Translations under genes and position numbers: made by a program
Notes under the pieces: generated by a model
Told to the model about the DNA's origin: nothing
Database searches by the model: none
The model's input: the letters and a program-made list of their open reading frames with translations, nothing else
Assembly (NCBI GenBank): GCA_051294375.1
Contig: CM119263.1
Coordinates: 6,110,932-6,174,931, forward strand
DNA length: 64,000 bases
Source of the DNA: Paraspadella gotoi
Taxonomy: Eukaryota; Chaetognatha
Reading direction: 5' to 3'
In this document: one piece after another, positions 12,507 through 32,604 of the stretch
Position numbering within the stretch: position 1 is the first letter of the stretch
Layout: each line of letters begins with the position of its first letter

Positions 12507-12948
12507 ACAACCACAACAACAATCGCCTCTCATTCTCTTCTCTTTCTTTTTTAATCACTTTTCCTTTTCGCCATTTTGAATCTTCATCATCGCAGCGCCG
12601 CTCCTCGCCCATTTTCCCATCAGATAAAATCGAAAAATCGAGAAACAAAAGAGCAACGAATTTAGGTTCCGGCGGTCGTCGCGGGCGGCGGTGGCGGTGG
12701 CGGTGGCGGTGGCGGCGTCAGCGTCAACGGCGCTGTTGGCTAAATGGATCGAGTCGCGTGGCGTGATTCTTTTGAAAAAAAAAAACAAGATCAAATGATC
12801 TACATGAAAATCGCCGATAATAACTAGGATTAACTCTTTAGTTATGGCGCTTTTTTTTTTGGTATCGTCATTGGTCGGCTTTATTGGCATCGACAACAAA
12901 AATTTCCGATGTTAATTATTATAATAAATACTAAATACTACTTATTTT

Positions 12949-13011
12949 GATGACAACAATGTCGATGACAGCTCTCTTATTTACATCGCTGTCATCGACA
13001 TTGTTGTCATC
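12949..13011. repeat. Perfect 24-bp inverted repeat (hairpin)
   Basis: The left arm 12949-12972 ('gatgacaacaatgtcgatga' plus 'cagc') is the exact reverse complement of 12988-13011, around a 15-base loop. No gene flanks it closely. Confidence 0.95.
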
Positions 13012-13124
13012 GAAATTTTTATCCTATTTTCAGCTAATGTACGTTGTTATTTTTAGACTTTTTTAACATCAAATTATTGTTGGAACTACACTGACTGCGG
13101 CTGCCATAGACCTACCATCTGCAT

Positions 13125-13190
13125 TAATGATATTTATTAAACGAATGGACAATTTGTATATTGGTTGTACCAATTTCATAAAATTCCTTG
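13125..13190 (+). repeat. Dispersed repeat, copy 1
   Basis: 'atattggttgtaccaatttc' and its upstream 'tttattaa(a/c)gaatgga' also occur in the same orientation at about 29408-29460. The wider area 12600-13980 holds no recognisable gene. Confidence 0.8.
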
Positions 13191-13989
13191 TATTTTGATG
13201 CTGGGAGGAGTACAATATAGCAACGAAGGAAGATAATTTTTATTGAGTAGTTCATTTGGGAGGTTTACGTAGGAAGACGTAATTCTTTTTTGGTACGGTA
13301 GTGTAATTTTGGTAGAGTGGTCTTCTTAGGAGGCGTGGCGAGTCTAATCCAGTCCTGTCGCCACAACGAAGAAAGTAAGCGTGGTTTATTACGTTGGGAT
13401 GATGATAATTAACATACAAAATATGTAGATTATGCAGAGAAAAAGACAGGCAATAAACAATATAACAAATAGTCCATAAGGAATTTGATGTTAGTTTCTT
13501 GAAGGTAAGTTGAAGAGTGATCTCGTTCCCTCTCTCGTTTCTCTGCCGTCGGTTTTCTGAGGGAGGCCTCCTCTCTGATTGTAATAAAGCCTTAAAGCCT
13601 TAAAACATGTCGCCACCAAATATATTCGGTTTCTTCACAGTCATGTTATTATTGATCAAAGGAGTCGGATGTTAGAACTTGATTTCTCCATAAAAATTTA
13701 AATGGATAAAAAATATATCTCTCAAAATTTTATATATTTTATAATATATCAACTTTCAATTTCATAAAAAAACTTCTTTTCAGAAAAAGCGAATAATAAA
13801 TTTAATTTTGTTTTGTTTTTATCTTTGGCTCAACTTGAGTACTTAGTTATAAAAAAATGAAATTGCATTAAATATAAATAATAGCGTAAACTGGTTTCAC
13901 CCCCAAAAAAGTTTGTTAACGCCGTAGAAATTTTTATTTGACTGTCTGACTTCTCATTTTGATTAACTGTATTATTGTAGTGAAGTTGG

Positions 13990-14245
13990 ATACGACAGTT
14001 CCTTCCATCAGCACTGGGCTAACGTTCCATCCCCGAACCCAATGGTCATGAGTTTCAGCCCTGGTCGGAACAGTTCTTGCAACCAGAGTGACGCGCCGGT
14101 TAAACTATCGGTAGCAAGGCTACCGCCGGATCCGAAGTTCCGGATAGCAAGGCAACTGGCGAAAAATCTCCCAGACCAACTGGGCACACTAAGTGTGGCG
14201 GCTATTCACACAGAGAGACATGGCGACTCTCTCCTCTCGGTCTCT
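13990..14245 (+). mobile_element. Possible SINE-like repeat
   Basis: A GC-richer island in AT-rich DNA. It shares 'gatccgaagttc' and similar composition with the SINE-like element at about 59240-59460. No convincing Pol III A/B box pair was found in this copy, so the assignment rests on the similarity alone. Confidence 0.4.
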
Positions 14246-14422
14246 TCATAATAATAGTTTTATTTTAAATTAAATAAATCTATTTAGAATAATTTACAAT
14301 AAAACCTCCTAAATTTGGAAATAAAAAAGGAAAATTGTATTCAAATTCTTTTACAGTCGTCTATGGAATTGTCTACTCGACCTTTGTCAAAATGCAAAAA
14401 AAAAATCACAATTTTCTCTGTG

Positions 14423-14457
<35 letters not shown>

Positions 14458-14619
14458 TGTAGTGAACGTGAAACTAAAATTTCTAATCTCAAATCCTTCG
14501 CTTCTCTCTTATCTGTCCACTTTCCATTCGAACCATAATCATGGTTGGCGTCGTCATTCCCATCGTCATCGTTATTAATGATAACGAGAACAACCAGTCA
14601 TTTTAGTGGAAACACTCTC

Positions 14620-14623
<4 letters not shown>

Positions 14624-14688
<65 letters not shown>
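14624..14688 (+). repeat. (CT)n microsatellite
   Basis: CT dinucleotide tract. Confidence 0.97.
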
Positions 14689-14690
<2 letters not shown>

Positions 14691-14888
14691 AAGCCTAAGG
14701 AGAAGAAAATACTTTTTTATAAATCCTGGAAATGAAAGTATATCTGGACGATTAGTTATCAACGAAAATCTATTATATAAATAAAGCATAAATATATGCA
14801 TGCGTGATAAAGACAGCAATAACAAAAGGACAATAAAAAAGTTGTATAGTAAAAGGAGTAAACAAAAAGTATCTTGAAACATTACTGA

Positions 14889-14920
14889 TTATAAATCAAA
14901 ATTTTAATTTTGATTTATAA
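14889..14920. repeat. AT-rich perfect palindrome
   Basis: 'ttataaatcaaaatt' is followed after two bases by its reverse complement. It could extrude as a cruciform; no function is evident. Confidence 0.85.
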
Positions 14921-14999
14921 CTGTTTTTAAAACTGAAAAGGTGTTGGAACAAATATATCTGGTACGTACATCATGGCTTTTAAAATATTCTCCCTAATC

Positions 15000-15952
15000 T
15001 AAATCGTTAGTTATTATTAAAAGAAACTCAAAATAGCAGCATAACCTAGTATTTTTTTCTGAATTTAAAAAAAATATATAATAAAAAAAAAACAAACTGA
15101 CCGATTTTCCTCTTTTTAGCCTCAACTTGCGAAGATTCGCCTTTCAAAAGGCGCGAAGATTGAAGAAGATAGCCGCATTGATTTACGACGAGAGAAGGAA
15201 GAGGGAAGAGGATCATCGTCGCCTCCACTCGGGGAAAAATCATGGACTGATCTGATTTTGAGTGACTTCCGAGGAGGAAAGGAGAGAGAGGAGGAGACAG
15301 GCGCCTCCTCCTCCTCGACTCCGTTCCTCCGCCCCCCCCCATCCTCCGCCTCTTCCTCTTCCTCCTCCTGTTGCCTTTTCGTCGACGAGATTTCTTTTCT
15401 TTTCAATTCATCTCTCTCTCTGTCTCTCTCTCTCTCTCTCTCCTTTTTTTCCTCTAAAAATTTTTCGTCGCCGGAAGATCGCAACTTTTTTTCGGGGTCG
15501 ACTGCGACGAAGACGACGACGACGCCAACGCAGACGACGACGACGACGACGAGAACCTTTCCGGAAATCTTCCGACGGCAAGAAACGCAAAACGGAAAAC
15601 GGCTAAACGTCTTCGTTTATAAAACCTTCAACGACGACGTTTGTATAAAATTTCGCCGAATTATAACGAAATTAAATTAAAAAGGGTAGAGACGAGAAGA
15701 CAATAAGCACCAACGACGAGGAGCGCCGCGTCTCTCTTCTCCAAATTAAACTTTCTGTTTTGACGCGACGTCATCGCTTCAATTAGGAAATCGCGTCAGA
15801 TAGAAAATTTGCGTCAATGAGACACTGAAAGTCGCCTCGTCTTTATTTTTCTTCTTGCGCCGGAAAAAAACGACGACGACAACAACAACGACGACGACGT
15901 TAAAATCCTCGTCCGATAATAGCGCCGGTTTTCACAATCGTCGCGACCAAAG
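15000..15952 (+). promoter_or_regulatory. Probable 5' UTR and promoter region of HMX
   Basis: The 950 bases before the HMX start codon are richer in GC and CpG than the surrounding desert and include short (CT)n and (GAC)n tracts. The region begins after an AT-rich stretch at 15043-15090. No TATA box was identified. The role is inferred from position only. Confidence 0.4.
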
Positions 15953-21578
<5,626 letters not shown>

Positions 21579-22470
21579 TAAAACGGTCGACAATTTCATC
21601 CCTTTTCATCCTGTAGTGACATCTGTGTCGGTCGACATTGTCATTTGTTCGATTAGAAGTGAAGGTGAAGATTGAAAAGATGGCGTGACAGGCATTTTAA
21701 ACATTTCGTCCTTTTACACTTTGAGCAGCTGTTAAATGATGTTATAATGTAATAACATCTTCACACAAGAATAAATGACCACGATCAACTTTAAATTATT
21801 TATTGTAACATTACTGATATTTATTACTTATTTATTATTTATTACGAATCTCCCGAATGAAAAATTGTCTAGTCACTTTGGTTTCTCCTTCGTTTTTGTT
21901 CGTCTATTTATTGCTCTGTCTTGTATCGTTCGTGTTAATCAACATATTAAAACAATTTTAAATAATTTGATAATTTCAGTTATTCTGCGGTAGTTGTCTA
22001 ATTTAAAATTTTAACATGTCACAGTAGATACCTGGATCGAAGTGATCAAAAGATCCTAAATGCCTATTGGTCAATTGGCTGAGCCAATGAGCGTTGAGCG
22101 TGCGGCGAGTGCTATTCAGTAATAGATCTTCTTTTTCGATTAACCTCAGCCTTGATTGATCGCAACCGATTTCGAAAAAAAAACCAATTATTTACATCAG
22201 TTATTTAATCACTTATTTAATCATTTAATTACAGTGTACATGGCAGACGAAATAGATTTCGAATCTTTGACGATTTTGAAGTCATAAAACATCTTAGTCT
22301 GAGGTATGAGGTACCGCTCAGCGAGAAATAAAGTTGCATTTGGACACAAAATCAATTTCTGTGAAAAAAGACATATGAGTTCAAATCTTTGTTAAGAAAA
22401 GAACGTAATGTAAGATTAAGAAAGAATCAAAATTACATACATATTTTCAATTTTCAATTTTGCCCGAAAT
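21579..22470. other. Intergenic, convergent 3' ends of HMX and the Ig-domain gene
   Basis: No gene is seen in these 890 bases. 'aataaatg' at about 21770 could serve as an HMX polyadenylation signal, though this is only a hexamer-like match. Confidence 0.5.
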
Positions 22471-24871
<2,401 letters not shown>

Positions 24872-25931
24872 TTCGTCCGGTTGTTTTTTCCTTCTTTGAA
24901 TTTATTATCTGCTGTGAATTTGAATGGAATTTGAATCGCGAGATGGAAATGTGATTTCACGTGATTTCGCGTCGTAAGGGTCGCTGATGTAGTGAATGAA
25001 TCGATTCCGGGGTTCGAGTCTCACCCCGAAGTCGTGAGGGAGGAGGAGGAGGAAGAGGAAGAGGAGGAGGAGGAGGATGAGAAGTGTGAAGAGGGGAAAG
25101 AGGAAGAGAGGCTGGGGAGTCGTCGAGGGCCGAAAAAAAAAATTCACCGCTCTATGAATCAAGGGAGGAAGAAGGAAGAAGGAAGAGACGAGGACAAATT
25201 GAAACGACGTGGCTACAATAATAATTAAAATAAAGCTCGAGAGAAAAAATAATGTGTTAATTCTAAATTATTTTCTATAATTTTTTTTTAAATATTTTTT
25301 TATCTTTCCGCCAGAGTCGTCGATCCCGGCCTCGCGCCAAAACATTGAACCCTTTGCCATGTTTTCTCGTTTCAAAGTTTCAATTTTCAATTTTTGAGAG
25401 ACTTTTTTCCTTTTTCATTTCTAATTCCTGACTTAATCAGTACAATATCGTCGTTGTCGGCAGCGGCTGCGGCTGCGGCGGCGACGGAGACGGCGGCTGC
25501 GTCGGCGCGCGAACAATAACAATTTCGAAATAGAAGAACACGTCGTAGCATAAACACTTTCCAAATTGAACAATGAGCATCTGGAAATGAAAAATAAAGT
25601 CGCTAAATGGACAATGTTATTCACTTTGATCTATTAATATGTTTAGATGGCAATTTTACTTATCATTTTAGCATTATTGAGGAGACTGAAGTAAAGATAC
25701 GATTTTTAAGCTAATATAATAGCAAGAAACTATGCGTTTTAGAAACATAATGGCACTGATATCGCTTCGTCATTTTTGTTACAATTGCAAACGTTAAAAA
25801 CGCTTTCAAAAATCGTTTTCGTATCCATATTAATGTGAACAATGTTTATTAATTTATTTATTTATTCATTTATTTATTTATTAGTAGAAGACGTTTGAAA
25901 TTGTTTGCAACAACGATTTTTTATTGTATCG
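24872..25931. other. No gene seen; upstream of the Ig-domain gene
   Basis: Contains a GAGGAG tract at about 25040-25080 and a GGC-rich stretch at about 25455-25512 but no exon that could be supported. The first few hundred bases are the presumed promoter of the minus-strand Ig gene; no core element was recognised. Confidence 0.5.
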
Positions 25932-25974
25932 AACGTACATGTTTCGGCTCTATATACAATCCTTCATCAGCGTC
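25932..25974 (-). ncRNA. Hammerhead-ribozyme-like motif 1
   Basis: On the minus strand: stem I strand GACG, core CTGATGA (25970-25964), a stem II region closed by GG/CC with one mismatch, then core GAAAC (25945-25941), AT loop, GTA, and a second stem I strand CGTT pairing with GACG (one G-U). This order matches a hammerhead with a very short stem III, as known from Penelope-like retroelements. No retroelement ORF is nearby, so it would be a remnant or non-autonomous copy. Cleavage activity is not shown. Confidence 0.5.
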
Positions 25975-26259
25975 ATTTATTTATATTTATATATATTCAT
26001 TTATTTATTTATTTATTTCCAGGATAGAGGCTCCCCCTACCTATTTTTTTCTTCCTTTCCCTACCTATTTTTTTCTTTTTGTCATTCTCTGTTTCTTTCT
26101 TTTCTCAATGTTGGTCAAAATTAAAGAAACAAAAGGAAGACAGGCCCTAACTATGATACGACGACAGTGACATTGATTATAAATTACAAAAAGAAAAAAA
26201 TAAATAGGGAAAGGAATAAAAAAATGAAATAAATAATTTATTTAATAAATAAATAAATA

Positions 26260-26260
<1 letters not shown>

Positions 26261-26323
<63 letters not shown>

Positions 26324-26349
26324 ACGAAAGAAAGAAAGAAAGAAAGAAA
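26261..26349 (+). repeat. (AAAG)n microsatellite
   Basis: Tetranucleotide tract with one 'aacg' interruption, preceded by (AAAT) repeats. Confidence 0.95.
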
Positions 26350-27365
<1,016 letters not shown>

Positions 27366-28148
27366 AACTTATGTTAACGGACTGCATTTGGTCATCCCCA
27401 GGTCGAATCTGACTAAACTGTAAATTTATCAACATTAATAAACAAGAAACGAGTTTTTCGTTTTCAAGAAACTTATTTTTAAGTCCAACTCCGCAGTTGA
27501 AAAACTAAAACAAACTCTCTTATTCTTCTTATCAGGTTTTTTTGTTTTGAAGCTTTTTTTTCTCACTTTCTACATTTCCTTATCATTTCAAAAAAAAACA
27601 ATAAATTAAAGTTGTTATCGAAAACCGGGACCTTTTCATGTTTTCTCCAATCATTGCCCCACGCTAAGGACCTGGGTTCGGTTTTACAAGATTGTTTTTG
27701 GGAGGATTTTTAAGAAATAAACAATGATGGACGAAGGACTGAAAAAAAGTTAAAAATAATTGCGTGGAAAAATAGACTTATATTTGAGTAATTTAGTTGG
27801 TTTACTTAAAAGAATGACCAAAAAGTCAAGATATTCGTTGCTAGTCCGTTCTTTTTTTAAAATTATCCATGAAAAATTAAACAAAAGAGGCTTTCCATAT
27901 ATATCTATTCTTTATAGATTCACCCACCTCACGTTAACCTCTTCCTTTCCCTTCGTCGTTCACGCCTCACCAGCTTCGGTGAAGAAGAAGCGGCCCCGGT
28001 GGATCCGCGTCGCGGCGTCTTTGTGATACCAAGAGAATTGTGAAGTTTCTTGTAATCATAACGGAGGCGAGTCAAAGCGGTGGGAACTTTGTTAATTTAA
28101 CGAAAATTTTCACTAATTTTTTAACAGATTGAGAGATTAGGAATAAGA

Positions 28149-28164
28149 CAGAGAGAGAGGAGAG

Positions 28165-28231
<67 letters not shown>
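28149..28231 (+). repeat. (GA)n microsatellite
   Basis: Interrupted GA tract. The DNA between 27362 and 28148 holds no recognised gene. Confidence 0.95.
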
Positions 28232-28233
<2 letters not shown>

Positions 28234-28499
28234 AGAGAGAAAAAGAGAATGAATATACTTAGGGTCCGAACTCCGAAGGGCTCACTGCATATAAATCTCG
28301 AGTAGAACATCGTAAATCCGTCGACTTATAACAAATCATTCATCTTTTGACAAAAAGCGAAGCGGATTGACCGCGAGGCGTGAGGGAAGGGGGGGGGGTC
28401 TGAAGGGGGGAGGTGAGTGATTTTTATGACAGTGGGGAGACGGGGAGAGGGGGAGAAAAAAGTCGGAGAATAGGAAGGGGGAATGAAAGAAAAAAGAAA

Positions 28500-28650
28500 A
28501 GGTGAGAAGGGAAAAGGGTGGAAGATTGAAAAAAAAGGTGGGAGGAAATGGAAAAGAAGAGAGAAAAAAAAGGTGGGAGGAAATGGATAAGAAGAGCAAA
28601 AAAAAGGTGGGAGGAAATTGAAAAGAAGAAAGAAAAAAAAGGGGGAAAAA
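28500..28650 (+). repeat. 'aaaggtgggaggaaatgg' minisatellite, about 35-bp unit
   Basis: Three near-identical copies of the unit, at about 28530, 28570 and 28604, in a purine-rich block. Confidence 0.8.
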
Positions 28651-28799
28651 TGGAATGTGTCTTCAAGTTAAAACGGAGAAAGTGGAGACGGGAAGACGGA
28701 GAGACAGAGAGAAAGGAAAAGTGGAAGGGTTCAGGGATGAGAAGGGATGAGAAGGGACGTCTTAACAGAACTCGACGTGGTTGATTGATTCATCGCGGC

Positions 28800-29180
28800 C
28801 TTGGCGTTCGCCTTCGGTGAAGAGATGATTAAAGTCCGCGTCTGCCCGCCCCTTCATCCTCTACGTCCCGCCCCTTTGGTTTCTGGACCGCCCCGTCGTT
28901 ACTTTCGGTGAAGGAGGTCAGTTTAGCAGATTCATCGCCCTTGTATACTTTTTCGGTTGTCTTTTTTTTTTTTTTTCGCTCGTTCGACCCTGTAGTCACT
29001 TCTGACCCGCTACATTAATCTTGGACCGCTTTCTTGTCGGCCCGTCGTCGCTGAATCACAGATCACCCGTCTGGACGGTCACGTGACGAGTCAATTCTTT
29101 TTTGGGGGGATCTTGGCTCATTCGGATCTTTTGCGGGACCCCTCCCTTTCCTTCTCCCTGACGGCGTCGCCCAGGGTTAA
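28800..29180 (+). promoter_or_regulatory. GC-rich promoter-like island of unknown target
   Basis: Several 'cccgcccc'-type GC boxes and the palindromic E-box GTCACGTGAC at 29078-29087 in otherwise AT-rich DNA. No gene start was found on either side within 700 bases, so this is only a composition-based suggestion. Confidence 0.3.
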
Positions 29181-29407
29181 ATATCTCTGTCCGCTTTTAA
29201 TCTTTTAACCCTTAAATATTAATTAAATGAAAATGAAATAAAATAGAGAATGAGGGAATTTCCAAATATTTCCTTTTTTCTTTTTTTTTAAAAGCGAGCT
29301 GGCTCAATTACATTAAATTTGAAGATTGGCACGCGATGTTATTATCTTGTAAGTGTGATGGAGGCCTTAAACCACCAAAGCCTGTCCAAAGTCAGGGGCA
29401 AGATAGC

Positions 29408-29460
29408 TTATTTATTAAATGAATGGATAATTTTTATATTGGTTGTACCAATTTCATTTA
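29408..29460 (+). repeat. Dispersed repeat, copy 2
   Basis: Matches 13132-13182, including 'atattggttgtaccaatttc'. The flanking 29180-29935 shows no gene. Confidence 0.8.
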
Positions 29461-29935
29461 TTTTGGGATCAGATAATCTCAACTTGCTGTTGTCACTGAA
29501 TCTAAAAAAAATATAAATCGAAATTATTTTATTATAAAAGTTACAAAAACTTTACAACTTTACAACTTCTTCATTTAAAGATCATTGGCGGCAAAATGAA
29601 GAGATTCAATTCAGTAATAAATATTCAAGCTTCAAGAAGTAATTCGTATGAACACTTCGTATTCTTCAAGTCAATGCAAAAATTAAGTTCTATACATCGC
29701 GCGATTTCGAAACCGCGTCTTGAGAAATAAATACAAATAAATAGTACTAATAAATTGTAAAAAAAAAAATTGATTGATTCGCTATTTTGTTTGGTTTCCT
29801 CACGGATTCAACTCAACTGAAGGACAAAAAATAAGCTCACGGCAAATGTATATATTCGATCGCGGCACTTGGGTGAATATACTGTATCTCGACTTAATCT
29901 TCAATGGTATCGTTAATTGTTTCTTCAACTTATCC

Positions 29936-31603
29936 CTAATCTTTCTTCTTCCCCGCCCCCTCCTCGCCCCCCTTCTCAAAGTCCAAGAAGAGGCTGGGAT
30001 CCTCCATAGAGTAGGCGTGGCAGCGGCGAAACTCCTCCTCTTCGCGCAACGCTTCCTCCATGATGGCGGGATCGATGGAGGACGGTTCGAGGTCGGCGAG
30101 GAGAGAGTCGATGTCCGAGAGGATGGAGGCGGCTTCGGAGAGAGTCTCTCCGGCCTTTCCGGTCTCCTCCGTCGAAGGAGCGGGCCGTCCGGCCGAAAAC
30201 CGCCTCGCCGACGACCCTCTTCCGCCGATATCGTCCGTCTCGTCGTCGGAAGCGGGTTCGGTGTCGACGTCGAAGGATCGAAGGGAGGCGTTCTCGGGTC
30301 CGCGCTCGTCTCTCGGACGCGCCCACTCTTTCCCGAAGAGAGGCTCCCGCTCGATGGCGAGGTCGTGGCTCTCCATAGACTCGAGGATGTCGGTCTCGTC
30401 GAAAGGCTCGTCCGCGTCGTCCACGGGGGAATCGGAGAGAGTGGTTGCGCGGGCGGAACCGTCGGAGGCGCGCGAGGCGTTGTCGTCGGAGTATTCGTGC
30501 TCGGAATAGACGAGGGCGTTCTCGCCGTTCGCGTACTCGTGCTCGGCGTAGACGAGGGTATTTTCCCGGGAGAGGAAAGGGGCGTTACCGGCGTCAGTGG
30601 CGACGAGAGACGCATCATCGGCGGACGTCATTCCATTCTCAATAGAAGATGTTTTCACGCTTTCGATCGAAGGCGATTCATTCGTCTTCAAATCACATAA
30701 AATCTCTGCTGCGGATTTCGAATCGATCTCAAGCTTTTCCTCGATCTTTTCGCCAGAAACCACCTTCTCTCTTTCCTCCATAGACATCGCCGTATCGATC
30801 TCAAAGGCCGGCAAAGGTTCATTGATTTCGATCGTGCCTTCCGTTGCTCCGCTTTTTAATTCTTCCCCGCCCATTGCTTCATCGCTCGCACCCCGTGGTT
30901 CGACGTCGCTTCGGCTCTCACCCAAGGGTTCGACGTCGCTTCGGCTCGATTGAATCTGATTCTCGAGAATTTTTCCGCCTTCTCCTTCGATCTCCGGATC
31001 GAGACTCGATCCTTGCTTTCGATTTTCGATTTTAATTTCCTCAGATAAAACCGGAGATTCGATCTTTTCCGCTTCGTGCTTATCGCTCGAAGCTTCGGTA
31101 AAGTTTTTCTCCCGACAGTCGGCCTCGTTCGGTCCTTCGATTTCCCCATCTTTCGTTACCGACTCCGGAACTAAATCCTTCGTTGGGGCAAAGCTAACTT
31201 CAGCCACGCCCACTTCCGGTGGCCTTGGGCCTAAATCGACGAGATCTTGGTCAACTTCTTCGGTCTTGGGCGAATGAGTGGGAATGACTGAGAGGGGAGC
31301 CTCGAATTTTTTGTCAAGGCAAGATGTTTGATCAGAGCTGGACGTTTGATCGACTATCGATTCCTCGACGGTTGTATCATTAGCTTCATTTTGATCGCTA
31401 GAATTACTAATTGGTGATTGATTGTCTAAAATTTTATCGTATATCGATTGATTATCTAAGATTGAATTGACCGCGTTCTCATCTGCCATTGGATTGACCG
31501 GTTTTAGATTTGCTGCCGTTTGATTGGTCGAATCTCCGTCGATCTTCGTTGAGTTTTCTCCGCGCGGATCAAACTTCGCTTCAGTTGGTTTCGCCGACTG
31601 CAT
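29936..31603 (-). CDS. Acidic, disordered protein of unknown function, 555 aa or last exon of a longer gene
   Basis: Not recognised. One open frame of about 1.7 kb, rich in Glu, Asp and Ser, with almost no hydrophobic segments: an intrinsically disordered acidic protein. It contains internal repeats: SRSDVEP twice, LDNQS twice, and VYAEHEY/VYSEHEY in tandem. The C-terminal part (IDSLLADLEPSS, then AIMEEALREEEEFRR) could form short amphipathic helices; it ends in GKKKD. The first ATG is at 31603. The frame stays open to about 31633, where 'acgcttag' after a T-rich stretch looks like a 3' splice site, so an upstream coding exon is possible but was not found. Long open frames on the opposite strand here are shadows. 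No known domain was identified. Confidence 0.65.
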   Translation of the reverse strand: MQSAKPTEAKFDPRGENSTKIDGDSTNQTAANLKPVNPMADENAVNSILDNQSIYDKILDNQSPISNSSDQNEANDTTVEESIVDQTSSSDQTSCLDKKFEAPLSVIPTHSPKTEEVDQDLVDLGPRPPEVGVAEVSFAPTKDLVPESVTKDGEIEGPNEADCREKNFTEASSDKHEAEKIESPVLSEEIKIENRKQGSSLDPEIEGEGGKILENQIQSSRSDVEPLGESRSDVEPRGASDEAMGGEELKSGATEGTIEINEPLPAFEIDTAMSMEEREKVVSGEKIEEKLEIDSKSAAEILCDLKTNESPSIESVKTSSIENGMTSADDASLVATDAGNAPFLSRENTLVYAEHEYANGENALVYSEHEYSDDNASRASDGSARATTLSDSPVDDADEPFDETDILESMESHDLAIEREPLFGKEWARPRDERGPENASLRSFDVDTEPASDDETDDIGGRGSSARRFSAGRPAPSTEETGKAGETLSEAASILSDIDSLLADLEPSSIDPAIMEEALREEEEFRRCHAYSMEDPSLFLDFEKGGEEGAGKKKD

Positions 31604-31639
31604 TGAAAAGTGGGAAGATTGGGTGGGCAAGTTCTAAGC

Positions 31640-32604
31640 GTCAAAAGTATAGGAAATCGTTTGTTTAACGTTAAATCTCTTAACCTTTTTTCATCTTTAT
31701 AAATCATATTTTACTTTAGACAAGTCGATTAATGTATATCTGTCTGTCTATCTTATTAATTTTATGTGCCTTGCTCACGCTCTCACAGGATATCTGACCT
31801 CTCAGAGTAAAAAGGAAGACGATTAACAAGCACTTGATAGTTATATTTTCAATAGTAAAAACAGCCGCAAGAAAAGATTAAGACAAAAATAACTGGCAAA
31901 GTGCAGCGACAAAAGTATAATCAGATCAGATGTCTTGTGAGCGATAAGGCACCTTTTATAAAATCAAATTTAGAGAAAGCAATTAATACATTTTTTTATC
32001 AGTTTTATGAGCAACAAAAACATGAGCGATTTATGTTAACGGCAATAAAGCTTATTGGCAAAATATGTGATATTGAAAAAAGATAAAAAAGCTTTAGACT
32101 TTTACATTAACTATGAATAACTTATGCGTTATAGTTTGACTAAGCGCAATGTTAATAAATCGTTAGTCGGGATTTGAGATTTTGAGCAACGTCGAGGTTA
32201 AGTCAGCTTTTTGAGCTTGGCGTCTGGAAAAACAAATGCGAATTTTTTTTCTGTTAAGTGATAATCCTAGAATTTAGCTATTTTATTTCTACAAAAAACA
32301 TCAAAAATTAGCTGGAAAGGTTAGAACTGAGGCAGAAAATCAGGACTTCAATTCTCACTGCTGATTAATTGTCTTAGGCGCGTTTCCCCGTTAAAAAAAA
32401 AGAAAAGAAAAAAGTTAAATAGTTTTTACGGTGTCTGTTAAATGTTCAGATTTATCGCATTCATAATGACGTTTTCTCAAAAAAAATTTTCCTTTTTTTT
32501 GTTACAGAATATGAATATAAATATTTATGAATACTATATGAACAATTTAGCTTAACCAAGTTTATTTCTGACCCCCCCCCCGGCGCCTAAGACCCAGCTC
32601 CTCT
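31640..32604. other. Intergenic, no supported gene
   Basis: AT-rich. A 60-residue open frame at 31901-32086 looks protein-like in composition but lacks an ATG start and has no recognisable family. Confidence 0.4.

Noticed and set aside
29774-30700. 308-codon plus-strand frame opposite the acidic protein
   Set aside because: Shadow of the longer minus-strand frame; Arg/Gly-rich composition is the mirror of its Ser/Asp codons.
31901-32086. 60-residue protein-like frame between the acidic protein and the K2P gene
   Set aside because: No ATG start, too short to judge, no known family; kept only as intergenic.
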